Assembly: GCA_937926445.1 (NCBI GenBank) | Contig: CALBAK010000002.1 | Span: 62,001-126,000 of the forward strand | Length of the DNA stretch: 64,000 bases | Reading direction: 5' to 3' | Source: an uncultured Alphaproteobacteria bacterium | GTDB lineage: Bacteria; Pseudomonadota; Alphaproteobacteria; Geminicoccales; Geminicoccaceae | Position numbers and translations under genes: made by a program | Shown here: piece by piece, positions 48,407-56,555 of the stretch | Layout of the letters: the number at the start of each line of letters is the position of its first letter | Position numbering within the stretch: position 1 is the stretch's first letter | The notes under the pieces: generated by a model | Databases searched by the model: none | What the model saw: only the letters and a program-made list of their open reading frames with translations | What the model was told of the DNA's origin: nothing

Positions 48407-49341
48407 GGCACGAGCGGCTCCGAGCCCGGGCCCGCCGCTCGTAGGGCCCGGGCGAGCCGGGCCCGGCGCAGCGCGACGGCGAGGATACCTCGCTTTGGGG
48501 CGAGGAGGAGGCTCGCGAGAAAGAAGCCCGCGAGCACGAGCACGATCGCGGGTCCGGTCGGCAGCCGCGGCAGGGCTGCCGAGAGAGCGGCACCGAGCCA
48601 GCCGCCCACCGCCCCGAAGCCGGCCGCGAGGAGCATCATCCGGCCGAGCCGGGCGGTCCAGAGCCGGGCGGTCGCCGGCGGAACGACCACGAGGGCGAGC
48701 GCGAGCACGAGTCCCACGATCTGCAACCCGATTACGAGGAGCGCCAGGAGAAGGCCCAGGAGAAGGAGATCGAGCCGAGCGGCCGGCCAGCCGTGCGCCT
48801 CGCCGAAGCCCGGGTCGAAGCAGAGAAGCCGCAGCTCCTTGAGGAGAAGGAGGGTGACGAGCACGAGGAGCCCGGCCAAAAGCGCGACGAGCTCCGCCTC
48901 CTGCCGCAGCATACCCGCGGCCGAGCCCAGAAGGAACCGCTCGAGCCCGGCCTGGCCACCGGTCGGCAAGCTCTGGACATGGCTCAGGAGAACCGTGCCC
49001 GCACCGTAGAAGACCGCGAGCACGCTCGCGATCGCGGTGTCCTCGGCGAGCCGGCGGCCGGCCACGATGGCCTGGACGGCAAGGCCACCCACGGCCGCGC
49101 TCGCTGCGGCCCCGGCGAGCAACGGCCCGAGCAGGCGTCCCTCGCCCCAGAGAGCCTGGCCACACAGGAAGGCCGCCACGAGCCCGGGCAAGGTGGCGTG
49201 GCTCAGGGCGTCGGTCAGCATGACCCGCCGGCGCAGGAGCAGAAAGGTTCCGACGAGGCCGCCGGCGCCACCCAGGAACGCTGCCCCGACCGTGGCCACC
49301 GCGCTGTTGTAGCCGGCGCCCAGAAGGAGCGCCTGCACCAC
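48403..49341 (-). CDS. Metal ABC importer permease (MntB/ZnuB family)
   Basis: 312-residue permease related to the downstream one. The N-terminal helix pair GGLVGTFLLLRRRVMLTD and ALSHATLPGLVAAFL, and late VVVPPATARLW, are typical of this family. The start is set at a GTG (49341) with GGAGGG at close spacing; an earlier in-frame start would overlap the ATPase gene. It follows the ATPase gene by 22 bases. Two different permease genes in one operon are common among MntABCD/SitABCD systems. Confidence 0.87.
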   Translation of the reverse strand: MVQALLLGAGYNSAVATVGAAFLGGAGGLVGTFLLLRRRVMLTDALSHATLPGLVAAFLCGQALWGEGRLLGPLLAGAAASAAVGGLAVQAIVAGRRLAEDTAIASVLAVFYGAGTVLLSHVQSLPTGGQAGLERFLLGSAAGMLRQEAELVALLAGLLVLVTLLLLKELRLLCFDPGFGEAHGWPAARLDLLLLGLLLALLVIGLQIVGLVLALALVVVPPATARLWTARLGRMMLLAAGFGAVGGWLGAALSAALPRLPTGPAIVLVLAGFFLASLLLAPKRGILAVALRRARLARALRAAGPGSEPLVP

Positions 49342-49363
49342 GCCCTCCAAGCGACCCTCCCGC

Positions 49364-50170
49364 TCAGCCGGGCGAGGCGACCGCCACGGGCCCGCCGAGC
49401 CGAAACGCACTACCATAGGCACGGGCGAGGTTGCCGGCCGTCAGCACCTCGGCCACGGGTCCCTCGGCGATGCGGCGGACGTTCAACAGCATCGCCCGAT
49501 CGAAGACGTCGGCCACGCTCTCGAGGTCGTGATGGACCGCGATCACGGTGCGGCCGGCCGCGGCGAGTTCGCGCATGAGCCCGATGACGACCCGCTCGCT
49601 CGCCGCGTCGATCCCGGCGAGCGGCTCGTCCAGGAGATAGAGCCGGGCGTCCTGGGCGAGCGCCCGGGCGAGGAACACCCGCTGCTGTTGGCCGCCAGAG
49701 AGCTGGCCGATCTGCCGGTCGGCGAGATCGGCGAGACCGACCCGGTCGAGTTGCGCGCGCGCTGCCTCGAGGTGCCGGCGGCGGACCGGCCGGAACCAGC
49801 CGATCCGATGGTAGAGCCCCATCGCGACCACCTCGAGCGCGGTGATCGGAAACTCCCAATCGACGCTCGAGCGCTGCGGCACATAGGCGACGAGGCCACT
49901 TCTCCGGTCGAGCGGCCGGCCGAAGGAGCGGATCTCGCCCGCGAGCGCCGGCACGAGACCGAGCACCGCTTTGAGGAACGTCGATTTACCGGCCCCGTTG
50001 GGCCCGAGGATCGCGACGAGCCCCGATCGGGGTGCCACGAAGTCGACGTTCCAGAGCACCGGCCGGTCGTGATAGGCGACCGAGAGGCCGCTCACCGCGA
50101 GCGGACGTTCGGGGTCGAGCCGGTGGCGGAGCCCCACCCCGCCCTCGACCGGCTGCAGGGGTGGTGCCAT
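49364..50170 (-). CDS. Metal ABC importer ATPase
   Basis: 268-residue ABC ATPase with Walker A GPNGAGKST, Q-loop YVPQRSSVDW, signature LSGGQQQRVFLARALAQ, Walker B LYLLDEPLAGID and switch His in VIAVHHD. The segment DWEFPITALEVV is characteristic of Mn/Zn cluster-9 ATPases. Start ATG at 50170 with GGGGAG 8 bases upstream is chosen; GTG at 50179, overlapping the SBP stop, is also possible. It couples with the two permeases downstream. Confidence 0.92.
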   Translation of the reverse strand: MAPPLQPVEGGVGLRHRLDPERPLAVSGLSVAYHDRPVLWNVDFVAPRSGLVAILGPNGAGKSTFLKAVLGLVPALAGEIRSFGRPLDRRSGLVAYVPQRSSVDWEFPITALEVVAMGLYHRIGWFRPVRRRHLEAARAQLDRVGLADLADRQIGQLSGGQQQRVFLARALAQDARLYLLDEPLAGIDAASERVVIGLMRELAAAGRTVIAVHHDLESVADVFDRAMLLNVRRIAEGPVAEVLTAGNLARAYGSAFRLGGPVAVASPG

Positions 50171-50175
50171 CGGCC

Positions 50176-51132
50176 TCACTCCCCGCTCGCGAGCCGCCCG
50201 GCCATGCCGCGCGCCGGCGCCTCGCCGCCCAGGGCCCGGGCGATCAGCGTGACATTGTGGTCGATCATCCCGACATAGGTGCCCTGCCAGGTGCCCGGAG
50301 CTCCCATCGCGTCGGAGAACAGCCGGCCGCCGATCCGCACCGTCCAGCCGCGCGCCGCCGCCCCCTCGACGAGCGCCTTCACGTTGCGCTCGGCGACCGA
50401 GCTCTCGACGAACACCGCGCCGATGCCACGTTCCACGATCAGCCGCACGAGCCTTTCGATCTCGGAAAGCCCGGCCTCGCTCTCGGTCGAGAGCCCCTGG
50501 ATCCCGCGCACCTCGAAGCCGTAGGCGCGGCCGAAATAGCCGAAGGCGTCGTGCGCGGTGATCAGCACGCGACGCTCCGACGGCACGCTCGCGAGCACGC
50601 TGCGCGCGTAGGCCTCGAGCGCATCGAGCTCGGTCCGATAGGCCCGGGCCCGCTCGGCGTAGCCGGCCGCATCCGCTGGATCGAGCCGGGCGAGCTCGTC
50701 GCGAACGACGTCCACGAGCTCGCGCCAGAGGGCCACGTCCATCCAGACGTGCGGGTCGAACTTGGAGACGAACTCGGGATGCGCCAGAAGCCGCTGCACG
50801 GGCAGCCGCTCTGCCAGCCGGATCACCGGTTTCTCGCGGGCCAGGGCACCCAGGAGATCCTCGAGCTGGGCCTCGAGCCCGAGACCGTTGGCGAGCACGA
50901 GATCGGCCCGCCGCAGGGCCAGGACGTCGGGTCGGGTCTGTCGGTAGGTGTGCGGATCCACTCCCTCGCCCATGAGCGAGCGGACCTCCGCGCGAACGCC
51001 GGCGATCCGCCCGGCGAGATCGGCGATCTGGGCGATGGTCGTGACGATCGTGAGCCGACGCGTCGCGCCGAGGGCCACGGCCGAAAAGAGGCTCGTCGCG
51101 AGAAGGGTCGGGAGGACGCGACGGCGCAACAT
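50176..51132 (-). CDS. Metal ABC importer substrate-binding protein
   Basis: 318-residue periplasmic protein of the cluster A-I metal-binding family. It has a signal peptide (RRRVLPTLLATSLFSAVALG). Metal ligands expected from the family are His in GVDPHTYR, His in DPHVWMD, and later Glu/Asp residues. A His-rich loop typical of zinc-specific ZnuA is absent, which favours manganese or iron over zinc, as does the MntR-like repressor. ATG at 51132 has GGAGGAG upstream. First gene of the operon, preceded by the promoter/operator listed next. Confidence 0.88.
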   Translation of the reverse strand: MLRRRVLPTLLATSLFSAVALGATRRLTIVTTIAQIADLAGRIAGVRAEVRSLMGEGVDPHTYRQTRPDVLALRRADLVLANGLGLEAQLEDLLGALAREKPVIRLAERLPVQRLLAHPEFVSKFDPHVWMDVALWRELVDVVRDELARLDPADAAGYAERARAYRTELDALEAYARSVLASVPSERRVLITAHDAFGYFGRAYGFEVRGIQGLSTESEAGLSEIERLVRLIVERGIGAVFVESSVAERNVKALVEGAAARGWTVRIGGRLFSDAMGAPGTWQGTYVGMIDHNVTLIARALGGEAPARGMAGRLASGE

Positions 51133-51204
51133 CGAGCGGCTCCTCCGATCCGACAACGCTCGCACGCTCGCCGAGCGCCTGCGAGGATCCAGCACACGCT
51201 CGAA

Positions 51205-51233
51205 AAGTTAGCGTAGGCTAAAATGTTCGTCAA
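51205..51233 (-). promoter_or_regulatory. Promoter with overlapping palindromic operator for the metal-import operon
   Basis: Minus strand: TTGACG (-35) at 51233-51228, 17-base spacer, TAACTT (-10) at 51210-51205. The inverted repeat TTAGC-N4-GCTAA (51208-51221) overlaps the -10 element and spacer. This is the expected layout for a DtxR/MntR-type repressor site, and the cognate repressor is the last gene of the operon. Confidence 0.65.
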
Positions 51234-51292
51234 CGACTGAACACCGAGCCGTTCCAAGAAGTTTCGGCCGCGGCCGGTCCGCGCCGCGCGGC

Positions 51293-52048
51293 TCAGCGCC
51301 GGGCCGAGGCGAGGGCTCCACCCCGGGCCAAGAGGCCGCGGGCCTGCTCGTTGCCCTCGGCGGCGGCCGCTTCGCACAGATTCCGCGCCCGCACGGGGTC
51401 CTTGGCGGTGCCGATCCCCCACAAGTAGCGGGCGCAGAGCTCGGCCTTGGCGGCGGTCCAGCCGTCGGCCGCGGCGGCTTCGAGCAGCTTCACCGCCTCC
51501 TCGCGGTCGCCAGGCTGGGCCCGTTCGGAGAGCGCGCGGGCGAGCTGGAAACGCCGCTTGGCCGAGCCGGGTTCGAAGGCGAGTGCGGCGCGGCAGTCGG
51601 CGATCACTTCGGCGAGCGCGGTACCCGCCTCTCCCTTCCGGGTTCCGGGCACCACGCCGCGGTCGCAGGGCCGGGGCTCGCCGGCCGGCCGTATCGGCGC
51701 CGGTTCCACGGGCCGGGAGGCCGCCGGGCGTACGCCGACGGCCACCCGGGCCTCGGCCAAACGCTGCTCGACCGCCTTCGGATCGAGGGCACCGATCGGC
51801 TGGCCGGCCGCGAGGCGCAGCCCGACATAGGTCGAGGCATAATCGCGGGTCAGCCGTTCGATCGTCGCCGCCACCGCCTCGAGGGCCTGCACCCGAGCCT
51901 CGGGGGTCGGAGCCGTGTCGGCTCTCCCGAGCCCGGCGAGGGCCTCCCGCAGCAACGCCGCCGCCTCGGCCCGCTCGTCGGCGAGGCTGCTCGCGCCAGT
52001 CGCCGACAAAGCGAGCAAGAGCATCGCTATAGAAAACAACCGGCGCAT
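51293..52048 (-). CDS. Exported protein with SEL1/TPR-like repeats
   Basis: 251-residue protein with an N-terminal signal peptide (FSIAMLLLALSATGAS). The second half has helical repeat elements: AEVIADCRAALAFEPGSAKRRF like a TPR, then AVKLLEAAAADGWTAAKAELCARYLWGIG and KDPVRARNLCEAAAAEG, which are SEL1-type. Such proteins often serve as periplasmic scaffolds; no enzyme motif is visible. A strong GAGGAGG lies 7 bases before the ATG. It is the first gene of its strand after the metal operon promoter and divergent from the TAXI gene. Confidence 0.75.
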   Translation of the reverse strand: MRRLFSIAMLLLALSATGASSLADERAEAAALLREALAGLGRADTAPTPEARVQALEAVAATIERLTRDYASTYVGLRLAAGQPIGALDPKAVEQRLAEARVAVGVRPAASRPVEPAPIRPAGEPRPCDRGVVPGTRKGEAGTALAEVIADCRAALAFEPGSAKRRFQLARALSERAQPGDREEAVKLLEAAAADGWTAAKAELCARYLWGIGTAKDPVRARNLCEAAAAEGNEQARGLLARGGALASARR

Positions 52049-52185
52049 CGGGCGTCCTCCTCTTTTCCCCTACACCACTTTATTGAAGACGCCTGCGCCT
52101 TTCCAGCGCGGAGCGACGCCGGTGCCGGTTGCGCGCGCGAGCCGGCTCGGGCAGAAGTGTGCCGATCGGCAGGTGGGGAGAAACG

Positions 52186-53151
52186 ATGCGACGGCGTGCG
52201 ATCCTGGGGCTCGCTACGGCGGCCCTCGTCTTGTTCGGGGGAGTACCGGGCGACGGTCGAGGTGCTCGGGCAGCAGGCGAGGTCGAGCGCGCCAACCGCG
52301 ACACGGTCGGCATCGTCTCGGGCAGCGTGCACGGCACCTACGCCCGCTTCGCCCAGGACCTCTCCGACGCGCTCGATGCACCGGGCGAGCTTCGCGTGGT
52401 GGCGATGCTCGGCAAGGGAGCCGTCCAGAATCTCGCCGACCTGCTCTATCTTCGCAACGTCGACGTCGCGATCGTGCAGTCCGACGTGCTGCGCTTCCTG
52501 CGAGAGGACAAGGTCTTCCCGGGCCTCGAGAGCAAGGTGCGTTACGCCGTCCGGCTCTACGACGAAGAGGTCCACATCCTCGCCCGGCCGGAGATCAGGA
52601 GCATCAAGGATCTCGCCGGCCGCCGGGTGAACACGGGCCCCAAGGGCTCCGGTACGGCGATGACCGCGAAGATCTTGTTCGACGCCGAGGACATTCCGAT
52701 CGAGCCTTTGAACCTGTCGAACTCCGAGGCGCTCGCCGCGCTCAAGGCCGGGAGCATCGCCGCGGCCGTCTTCGTGGTCGGCAAGCCCGCTACCTATTTC
52801 CGCGAGATCGGCGGCGAGCACGGCCTGCACTTCCTGCCCATCGAGCTGAGCAAGGGGCTCGAGGAGACCTATCTCGATGCCGAACTCCGCACCGCCGATT
52901 ATCCCAACCTGATCCCCGAGGGCGAGCGGGTGCCGACGATCGCGGTGGGCGCGGTCATGGCGGTCTACAACTGGAAGCCCGGCACGAGCCGGTACGACCG
53001 GGTGGTCCGCTTCGTCCGCCGGATGCTCGACTCCCTGCCGCTCCTGCAGACCGACGCTTATCATCCCAAATGGCGGTTCGTAGACCCGCGGGCGACGGTG
53101 CCGGGCTGGCAGCGCTTGGAGGTGGTCGAGCAGTGGCTCGCCGGCAATTGA
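52186..53151 (+). CDS. TAXI-type TRAP transporter solute-binding protein
   Basis: 321-residue periplasmic solute-binding protein. A signal peptide (RRRAILGLATAALVLFGG) is followed by the TAXI-family profile: IVSGSVHGTYARFAQDLSD at the front, DVAIVQSDVLRFL, and GRRVNTGPKGSGTAMTA. Members deliver ligands to TRAP transporters, but no TRAP membrane component is encoded in the window. GGGGAG lies just upstream of the ATG. The 3' end overlaps the next gene, a cytochrome c. Ligand unknown. Confidence 0.88.
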   Translation: MRRRAILGLATAALVLFGGVPGDGRGARAAGEVERANRDTVGIVSGSVHGTYARFAQDLSDALDAPGELRVVAMLGKGAVQNLADLLYLRNVDVAIVQSDVLRFLREDKVFPGLESKVRYAVRLYDEEVHILARPEIRSIKDLAGRRVNTGPKGSGTAMTAKILFDAEDIPIEPLNLSNSEALAALKAGSIAAAVFVVGKPATYFREIGGEHGLHFLPIELSKGLEETYLDAELRTADYPNLIPEGERVPTIAVGAVMAVYNWKPGTSRYDRVVRFVRRMLDSLPLLQTDAYHPKWRFVDPRATVPGWQRLEVVEQWLAGN

Positions 53152-53489
53152 GGGTCGCGAGCGCGCTCTCTTCCCTTCCCCTCGTCTTGCTCCTCGCCGT
53201 CGGCGGAGACGCCAGCGAAGGCGATCCGGCCAGAGGGCGGGCGCTCGCGGTCGCCCTCTGCAGTCGTTGCCACGCGGTCGAGACGAAAGGCGCGAGCCCT
53301 CTGCCCGCGGCCCCGCCCTTCCGTACACTCGAGGAACGCTACCCGATCGAGAGCCTCGCGGAGGGGCTGGCCGAGGGTCTCGTCACGGGCCACGCTTCGA
53401 TGCCCGAAGTCCGCTTCGAGCCCGAGGCGATCGCCGACTTCCTGGCCTTTCTGCGCGGCTTGCAGGCGCCATCCGGCAGCCGGCGCTGA
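53133..53489 (+). CDS. Small exported cytochrome c
   Basis: About 118-residue periplasmic protein with an N-terminal signal peptide (ALSSLPLVLLLAVGG) and one heme-binding motif CSRCH. Distal Met is likely in HASMPEV near the C-terminus. It looks like a class I cytochrome c of minimal size. The start is uncertain: a GTG at 53133 with GGAGG upstream is preferred, and a TTG at 53148 overlapping the TAXI gene stop (TTGA) is also plausible. In both cases it overlaps the TAXI gene, so they are translationally coupled. Confidence 0.85.
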   Translation: MARRQLRVASALSSLPLVLLLAVGGDASEGDPARGRALAVALCSRCHAVETKGASPLPAAPPFRTLEERYPIESLAEGLAEGLVTGHASMPEVRFEPEAIADFLAFLRGLQAPSGSRR

Positions 53490-53529
53490 GCGCCCGCCCC
53501 CGAGGCGAGCGCCGGCCGGCGCGCGAGGC

Positions 53530-54276
53530 TCAGCGCCCGCCGCTCACGTTGAAGATCGTGGCCGCGACGTAGCTCGCCTTGTCGGAGAGCAACCAGACGA
53601 TCGCTTCGGCCACTTCCTCGGGCCTCCCGGCCCGACCGAGGGGCACGGTCGGACCGAAGCGCTGGATCCGCTCCGGCACCCCCGTATCGTGCTGCATGTC
53701 GGTGTCGATCAGGCCCGGGCGGATCCCGTTCACCCGGATCCCCTCGTGGGCGACCTCTTTACCGAGCCCTTCGGTCAAAACGTCGATCCCGGCCTTGGCC
53801 GCGGCGTAGGGGATGAAGCCGCCCGCGCCCTTGAGCTCGGGTGCCATCGAGGAGACGTTGACGATGACCCCGCCACGGCCGCCGCGCGAGCGAGCCATCC
53901 GACGGACCGCCTCGCGGTTGCACACGATGTGGGCCACGAGGTCGGTCTCGACGATCCGGCGGATCTCCTCCGGCGGGATGTCGACCAGCGGAGCGGCCCG
54001 GTGGATCACGCCGGCGTTGCTGACCAGCGCCTCGACATAGCCGAGCTCGGCCGCGATCCGCTCGAAGAGGGCGGACACCTGGCGCGGGTCGGTGATGTCG
54101 CAAGCGAGCGCGATCACCCGCCGGCCGAACGAGCGGACGTCTTCGGCCACCCGGGCCGCCGCCTCCGCCCGCTCGCGATAGGCGATCGCCACGTCCCAAC
54201 CGTCGCGCGCCGCCAGCCGGCAGACCGCCGCGCCGATGCCGCGCGATCCGCCGGTCACCAGAACCACCTTCGCCAT
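53530..54276 (-). CDS. Short-chain dehydrogenase/reductase
   Basis: 248-residue NAD(P)-dependent oxidoreductase. TGGSRGIG (residues 8-15) binds the cofactor, NAG is present, the active-site Ser lies in NVSSMAPEL, and Tyr/Lys are in PYAAAKAG. The end INVSGGR-type motif reads IFNVSGGR. The N-terminal Arg in the loop after the Gly motif suggests NADP preference, not certain. Substrate not predictable. Located between the cytochrome c gene (opposite strand) and the cupin gene (same strand). Confidence 0.9.
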   Translation of the reverse strand: MAKVVLVTGGSRGIGAAVCRLAARDGWDVAIAYRERAEAAARVAEDVRSFGRRVIALACDITDPRQVSALFERIAAELGYVEALVSNAGVIHRAAPLVDIPPEEIRRIVETDLVAHIVCNREAVRRMARSRGGRGGVIVNVSSMAPELKGAGGFIPYAAAKAGIDVLTEGLGKEVAHEGIRVNGIRPGLIDTDMQHDTGVPERIQRFGPTVPLGRAGRPEEVAEAIVWLLSDKASYVAATIFNVSGGR

Positions 54277-54390
54277 ATGCTGCCCTCCGCGGATGGATGG
54301 TCCGCGTTACGCTGGCGTAACGAAGGCGGCAACCGGTCGTCCTGCCGCGGGCCCGGGCGGCCCGCGCAGTCCCGGCGTCGGGTGCGGGGC

Positions 54391-54756
54391 TCATTTGCGC
54401 CCGTAGCGGTCCTCGAGCCGGACGATGTCGGCCTCGTCGAGCCGCTCACCGTGCTGCACCTCGATCAGCTCGAGCGGCTCGCTGCCGGGATTGGCGACCC
54501 GATGCGCGGTGCCGACCGGGATGTCGACGTGGCCGCCCGCGGGCACCTCGAAACTGCGCTCGCCGAGCGTCACCCGCGCCGTGCCGAGAGCGACGAACCA
54601 GTGCTCGGCCCGATGCCGGTGGAGCTGGAGCGACAGGATCCCGCCCGGGGCCACCGTGATCCGCTTGACCGCGAAACCGGGGCCGACGTCGAGGACCCGC
54701 CAGCTGCCCCAAGGCCGCTCGTCCCTGTCACCCGGCCGATAGGTGATCTCGCTCAT
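54391..54756 (-). CDS. Stand-alone cupin (mannose-6-phosphate isomerase type II domain)
   Basis: 121-residue cupin resembling the C-terminal isomerase domain of bifunctional ManC/AlgA, but without the guanylyltransferase part. RPWGSWRVLD, FAVKRITVAPGG, and the metal-binding HRHRAEHWFVALGTARV block are the characteristic segments, with the second cupin motif near VDIPVGTAHRVANPG. It may isomerise mannose-6-phosphate or a similar sugar. ATG at 54756 has GAGGAG about 8 bases upstream. It lies 63 bases after the T2SS gene gspM, same strand. Confidence 0.85.
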   Translation of the reverse strand: MSEITYRPGDRDERPWGSWRVLDVGPGFAVKRITVAPGGILSLQLHRHRAEHWFVALGTARVTLGERSFEVPAGGHVDIPVGTAHRVANPGSEPLELIEVQHGERLDEADIVRLEDRYGRK

Positions 54757-54819
54757 CCGTTCCGCTCCTCGCCGTAGCCCTCGCCGCCCGTGCACGGCCG
54801 CCGTCCTGCTCGCCGAGGG

Positions 54820-55428
54820 TTACCGTTCCGTCAAATCGGCCCCGAGGCTCGTGCGACCCTGTCCGCCGCCTCGGCCGTGCCGGGCGAAGGCCACGAGCTC
54901 GACGACCGTTGCGAGCGGCGGGTCCTCGTCCGCCCGCGCCTCCGTCCCGACCGAAAGCCGCAGCGAGCGGACGAGCAGGAGCGGCCGGTTGGTCTCGATC
55001 GCGTGCAACAGGCCGGCCAGTGCCCGCAAGCCGGCGCGCAGCTCGAGCCTGAGGCCGATCTCTAGGAAGGGCGGGGCGTCGATCGGCTCCAGGACCTGGG
55101 CCGTCAGGAGCTCGCCGCCGTTGGCGCGGACCGCGGCGCTCACGAGCCCCTGCAGCTCGGCCGCGGCGAGCGCCGGGGTGGCGGCCCGCACGAACAGGGT
55201 CTCGTCGCCGAGCGCCGATTCGAGCAGCCGCCGCTCGGCGAGCAGCTGCTCGCGCTCGGCGATGCGATCGCGCAGCCCTGCGATGCGCTCCTCGAGGGCG
55301 ACCAGACGCGCTTCTTGATAGCCGATCCAGCGCAACGGCAGCCAAGCGACGAGCCCCAGGGCGGCGACCGCCGCGCCCAGGAGGGCGACAGCCAGGAGCC
55401 GCCGGAGGCCGGCCGGCAGCCGTCTCAC
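54820..55428 (-). CDS. gspM: Type II secretion system protein GspM-like
   Basis: 202-residue inner-membrane protein: one helix (LLAVALLGAAVAALGLVAW) followed by a coiled-coil region (EERIAGLRDRIAEREQLLAE) and a small periplasmic ferredoxin-like domain. Sequence conservation in this family is low, so the call depends on position after gspL. The GTG overlaps the gspL stop (GTGA). It would stabilise GspL at the secretion platform. Confidence 0.7.
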   Translation of the reverse strand: MRRLPAGLRRLLAVALLGAAVAALGLVAWLPLRWIGYQEARLVALEERIAGLRDRIAEREQLLAERRLLESALGDETLFVRAATPALAAAELQGLVSAAVRANGGELLTAQVLEPIDAPPFLEIGLRLELRAGLRALAGLLHAIETNRPLLLVRSLRLSVGTEARADEDPPLATVVELVAFARHGRGGGQGRTSLGADLTER

Positions 55429-56555
55429 GGTAGTGCTCCGCGCAGCCCGACCACGCGCGCCGCGAGCACGAACCGCTCGACCTCGCGCCGGCCGCCGGCC
55501 TCTTCGAGGACGGTGCGGGCCGAAGGTGCCTGGAAGCGGACGTCCTCGAGCGCGCCCAGATCCTCGAGCAGCGGCACGAGCGGGGCGGCGTCGGGCGCAT
55601 AGCCCGCGATCCGCAGCCGATCGCCCACGAGCTCGAGATCGCTCAAAAAGGCCTCGTCCGGCAGGCTGCGGCTCAGCTCCTCGAGGAGTGCCAAGGCGGA
55701 GGGCGCGGCGGCGAAGCGACCGGCCAGGAGCCCGGCCTCCCGGCGCAGGGCCTCGAGCCGCTCGCGCAGCTCGGCGAGGTCGGCGAGGCGCGCCTCGAGG
55801 ACCGCCGCGGCCCGCTCGCGCTCGGCGAGTACCACCCCGCGGGCGTGGATCTCCGAGCCGGCCAGCGCCGCGCCGGCGAGGACCAGGGCGCCGAGCAGCA
55901 CCGCGCCCGCGACGCGCAGCGCCGAGCCGGCGTCCCGCTCGGCCTTGTCCGCGAGATCGAAGCGGGCCACGGGCGGCGCGTCCGCCTCGCCGAGATCGAC
56001 CGCCTCGACCTCGATGCCGAGCTCGGCGAGCCGCTCGCGGACCCGCTCGAGGAAAGCGCGCGGCACTGCCGCCACCGTCACCTCGAGACGACCGTCGGCG
56101 CGCCGATCGCTGATCTCGACGTCGAAGCAAGCCCGCTCGGCCGTCCAGGGGGTGAGCGTGTCGAGCCGGTGCTCGACGATCGCCCGCAGGTCCGGCTCGG
56201 CGCCGGCCGGCAAGAGGTCGCGAGCGAGAAGCCCGTGCTCGCCGGCGAGCCGCAGGAGGAGCTTTTTTCGCCGGCGCAGGCGGGCGAGAAGAGCCGTGTG
56301 GGCGATCCTGTCGATCGGCGCCGGTAGCCGCCCCGCCGCCCAGCGCGGCGCTTCAAGGACGAAGGAGCCGATCTCCTCGAGGCCGGTTCGACGCGCCTCC
56401 AGGACCCGCACCACCCCGTCGCGGTAGAACAGGACCGCGGGGTGACGGCGGACCGAGCGCCGAGCCGCCCGGCGCGGCAGAAGATCCTTCAGCTCGTCCA
56501 GCCACCAGGCGAAGAAGCCGTCGTCGCGGCTGCTCACGGCGCCGGCGAGCGCCAT
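55425..56555 (-). CDS. gspL: Type II secretion system protein GspL/PilN-like
   Basis: 376-residue membrane protein with a cytoplasmic actin-like region, a single central helix (VAGAVLLGALVLAGAALA), and a C-terminal periplasmic domain with coiled-coil (LADLAELRERLEALRRE). GspL links the ATPase GspE to the envelope. This ATPase gene is not in the window. It starts right after gspK and overlaps gspM. Confidence 0.75.
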   Translation of the reverse strand: MALAGAVSSRDDGFFAWWLDELKDLLPRRAARRSVRRHPAVLFYRDGVVRVLEARRTGLEEIGSFVLEAPRWAAGRLPAPIDRIAHTALLARLRRRKKLLLRLAGEHGLLARDLLPAGAEPDLRAIVEHRLDTLTPWTAERACFDVEISDRRADGRLEVTVAAVPRAFLERVRERLAELGIEVEAVDLGEADAPPVARFDLADKAERDAGSALRVAGAVLLGALVLAGAALAGSEIHARGVVLAERERAAAVLEARLADLAELRERLEALRREAGLLAGRFAAAPSALALLEELSRSLPDEAFLSDLELVGDRLRIAGYAPDAAPLVPLLEDLGALEDVRFQAPSARTVLEEAGGRREVERFVLAARVVGLRGALP

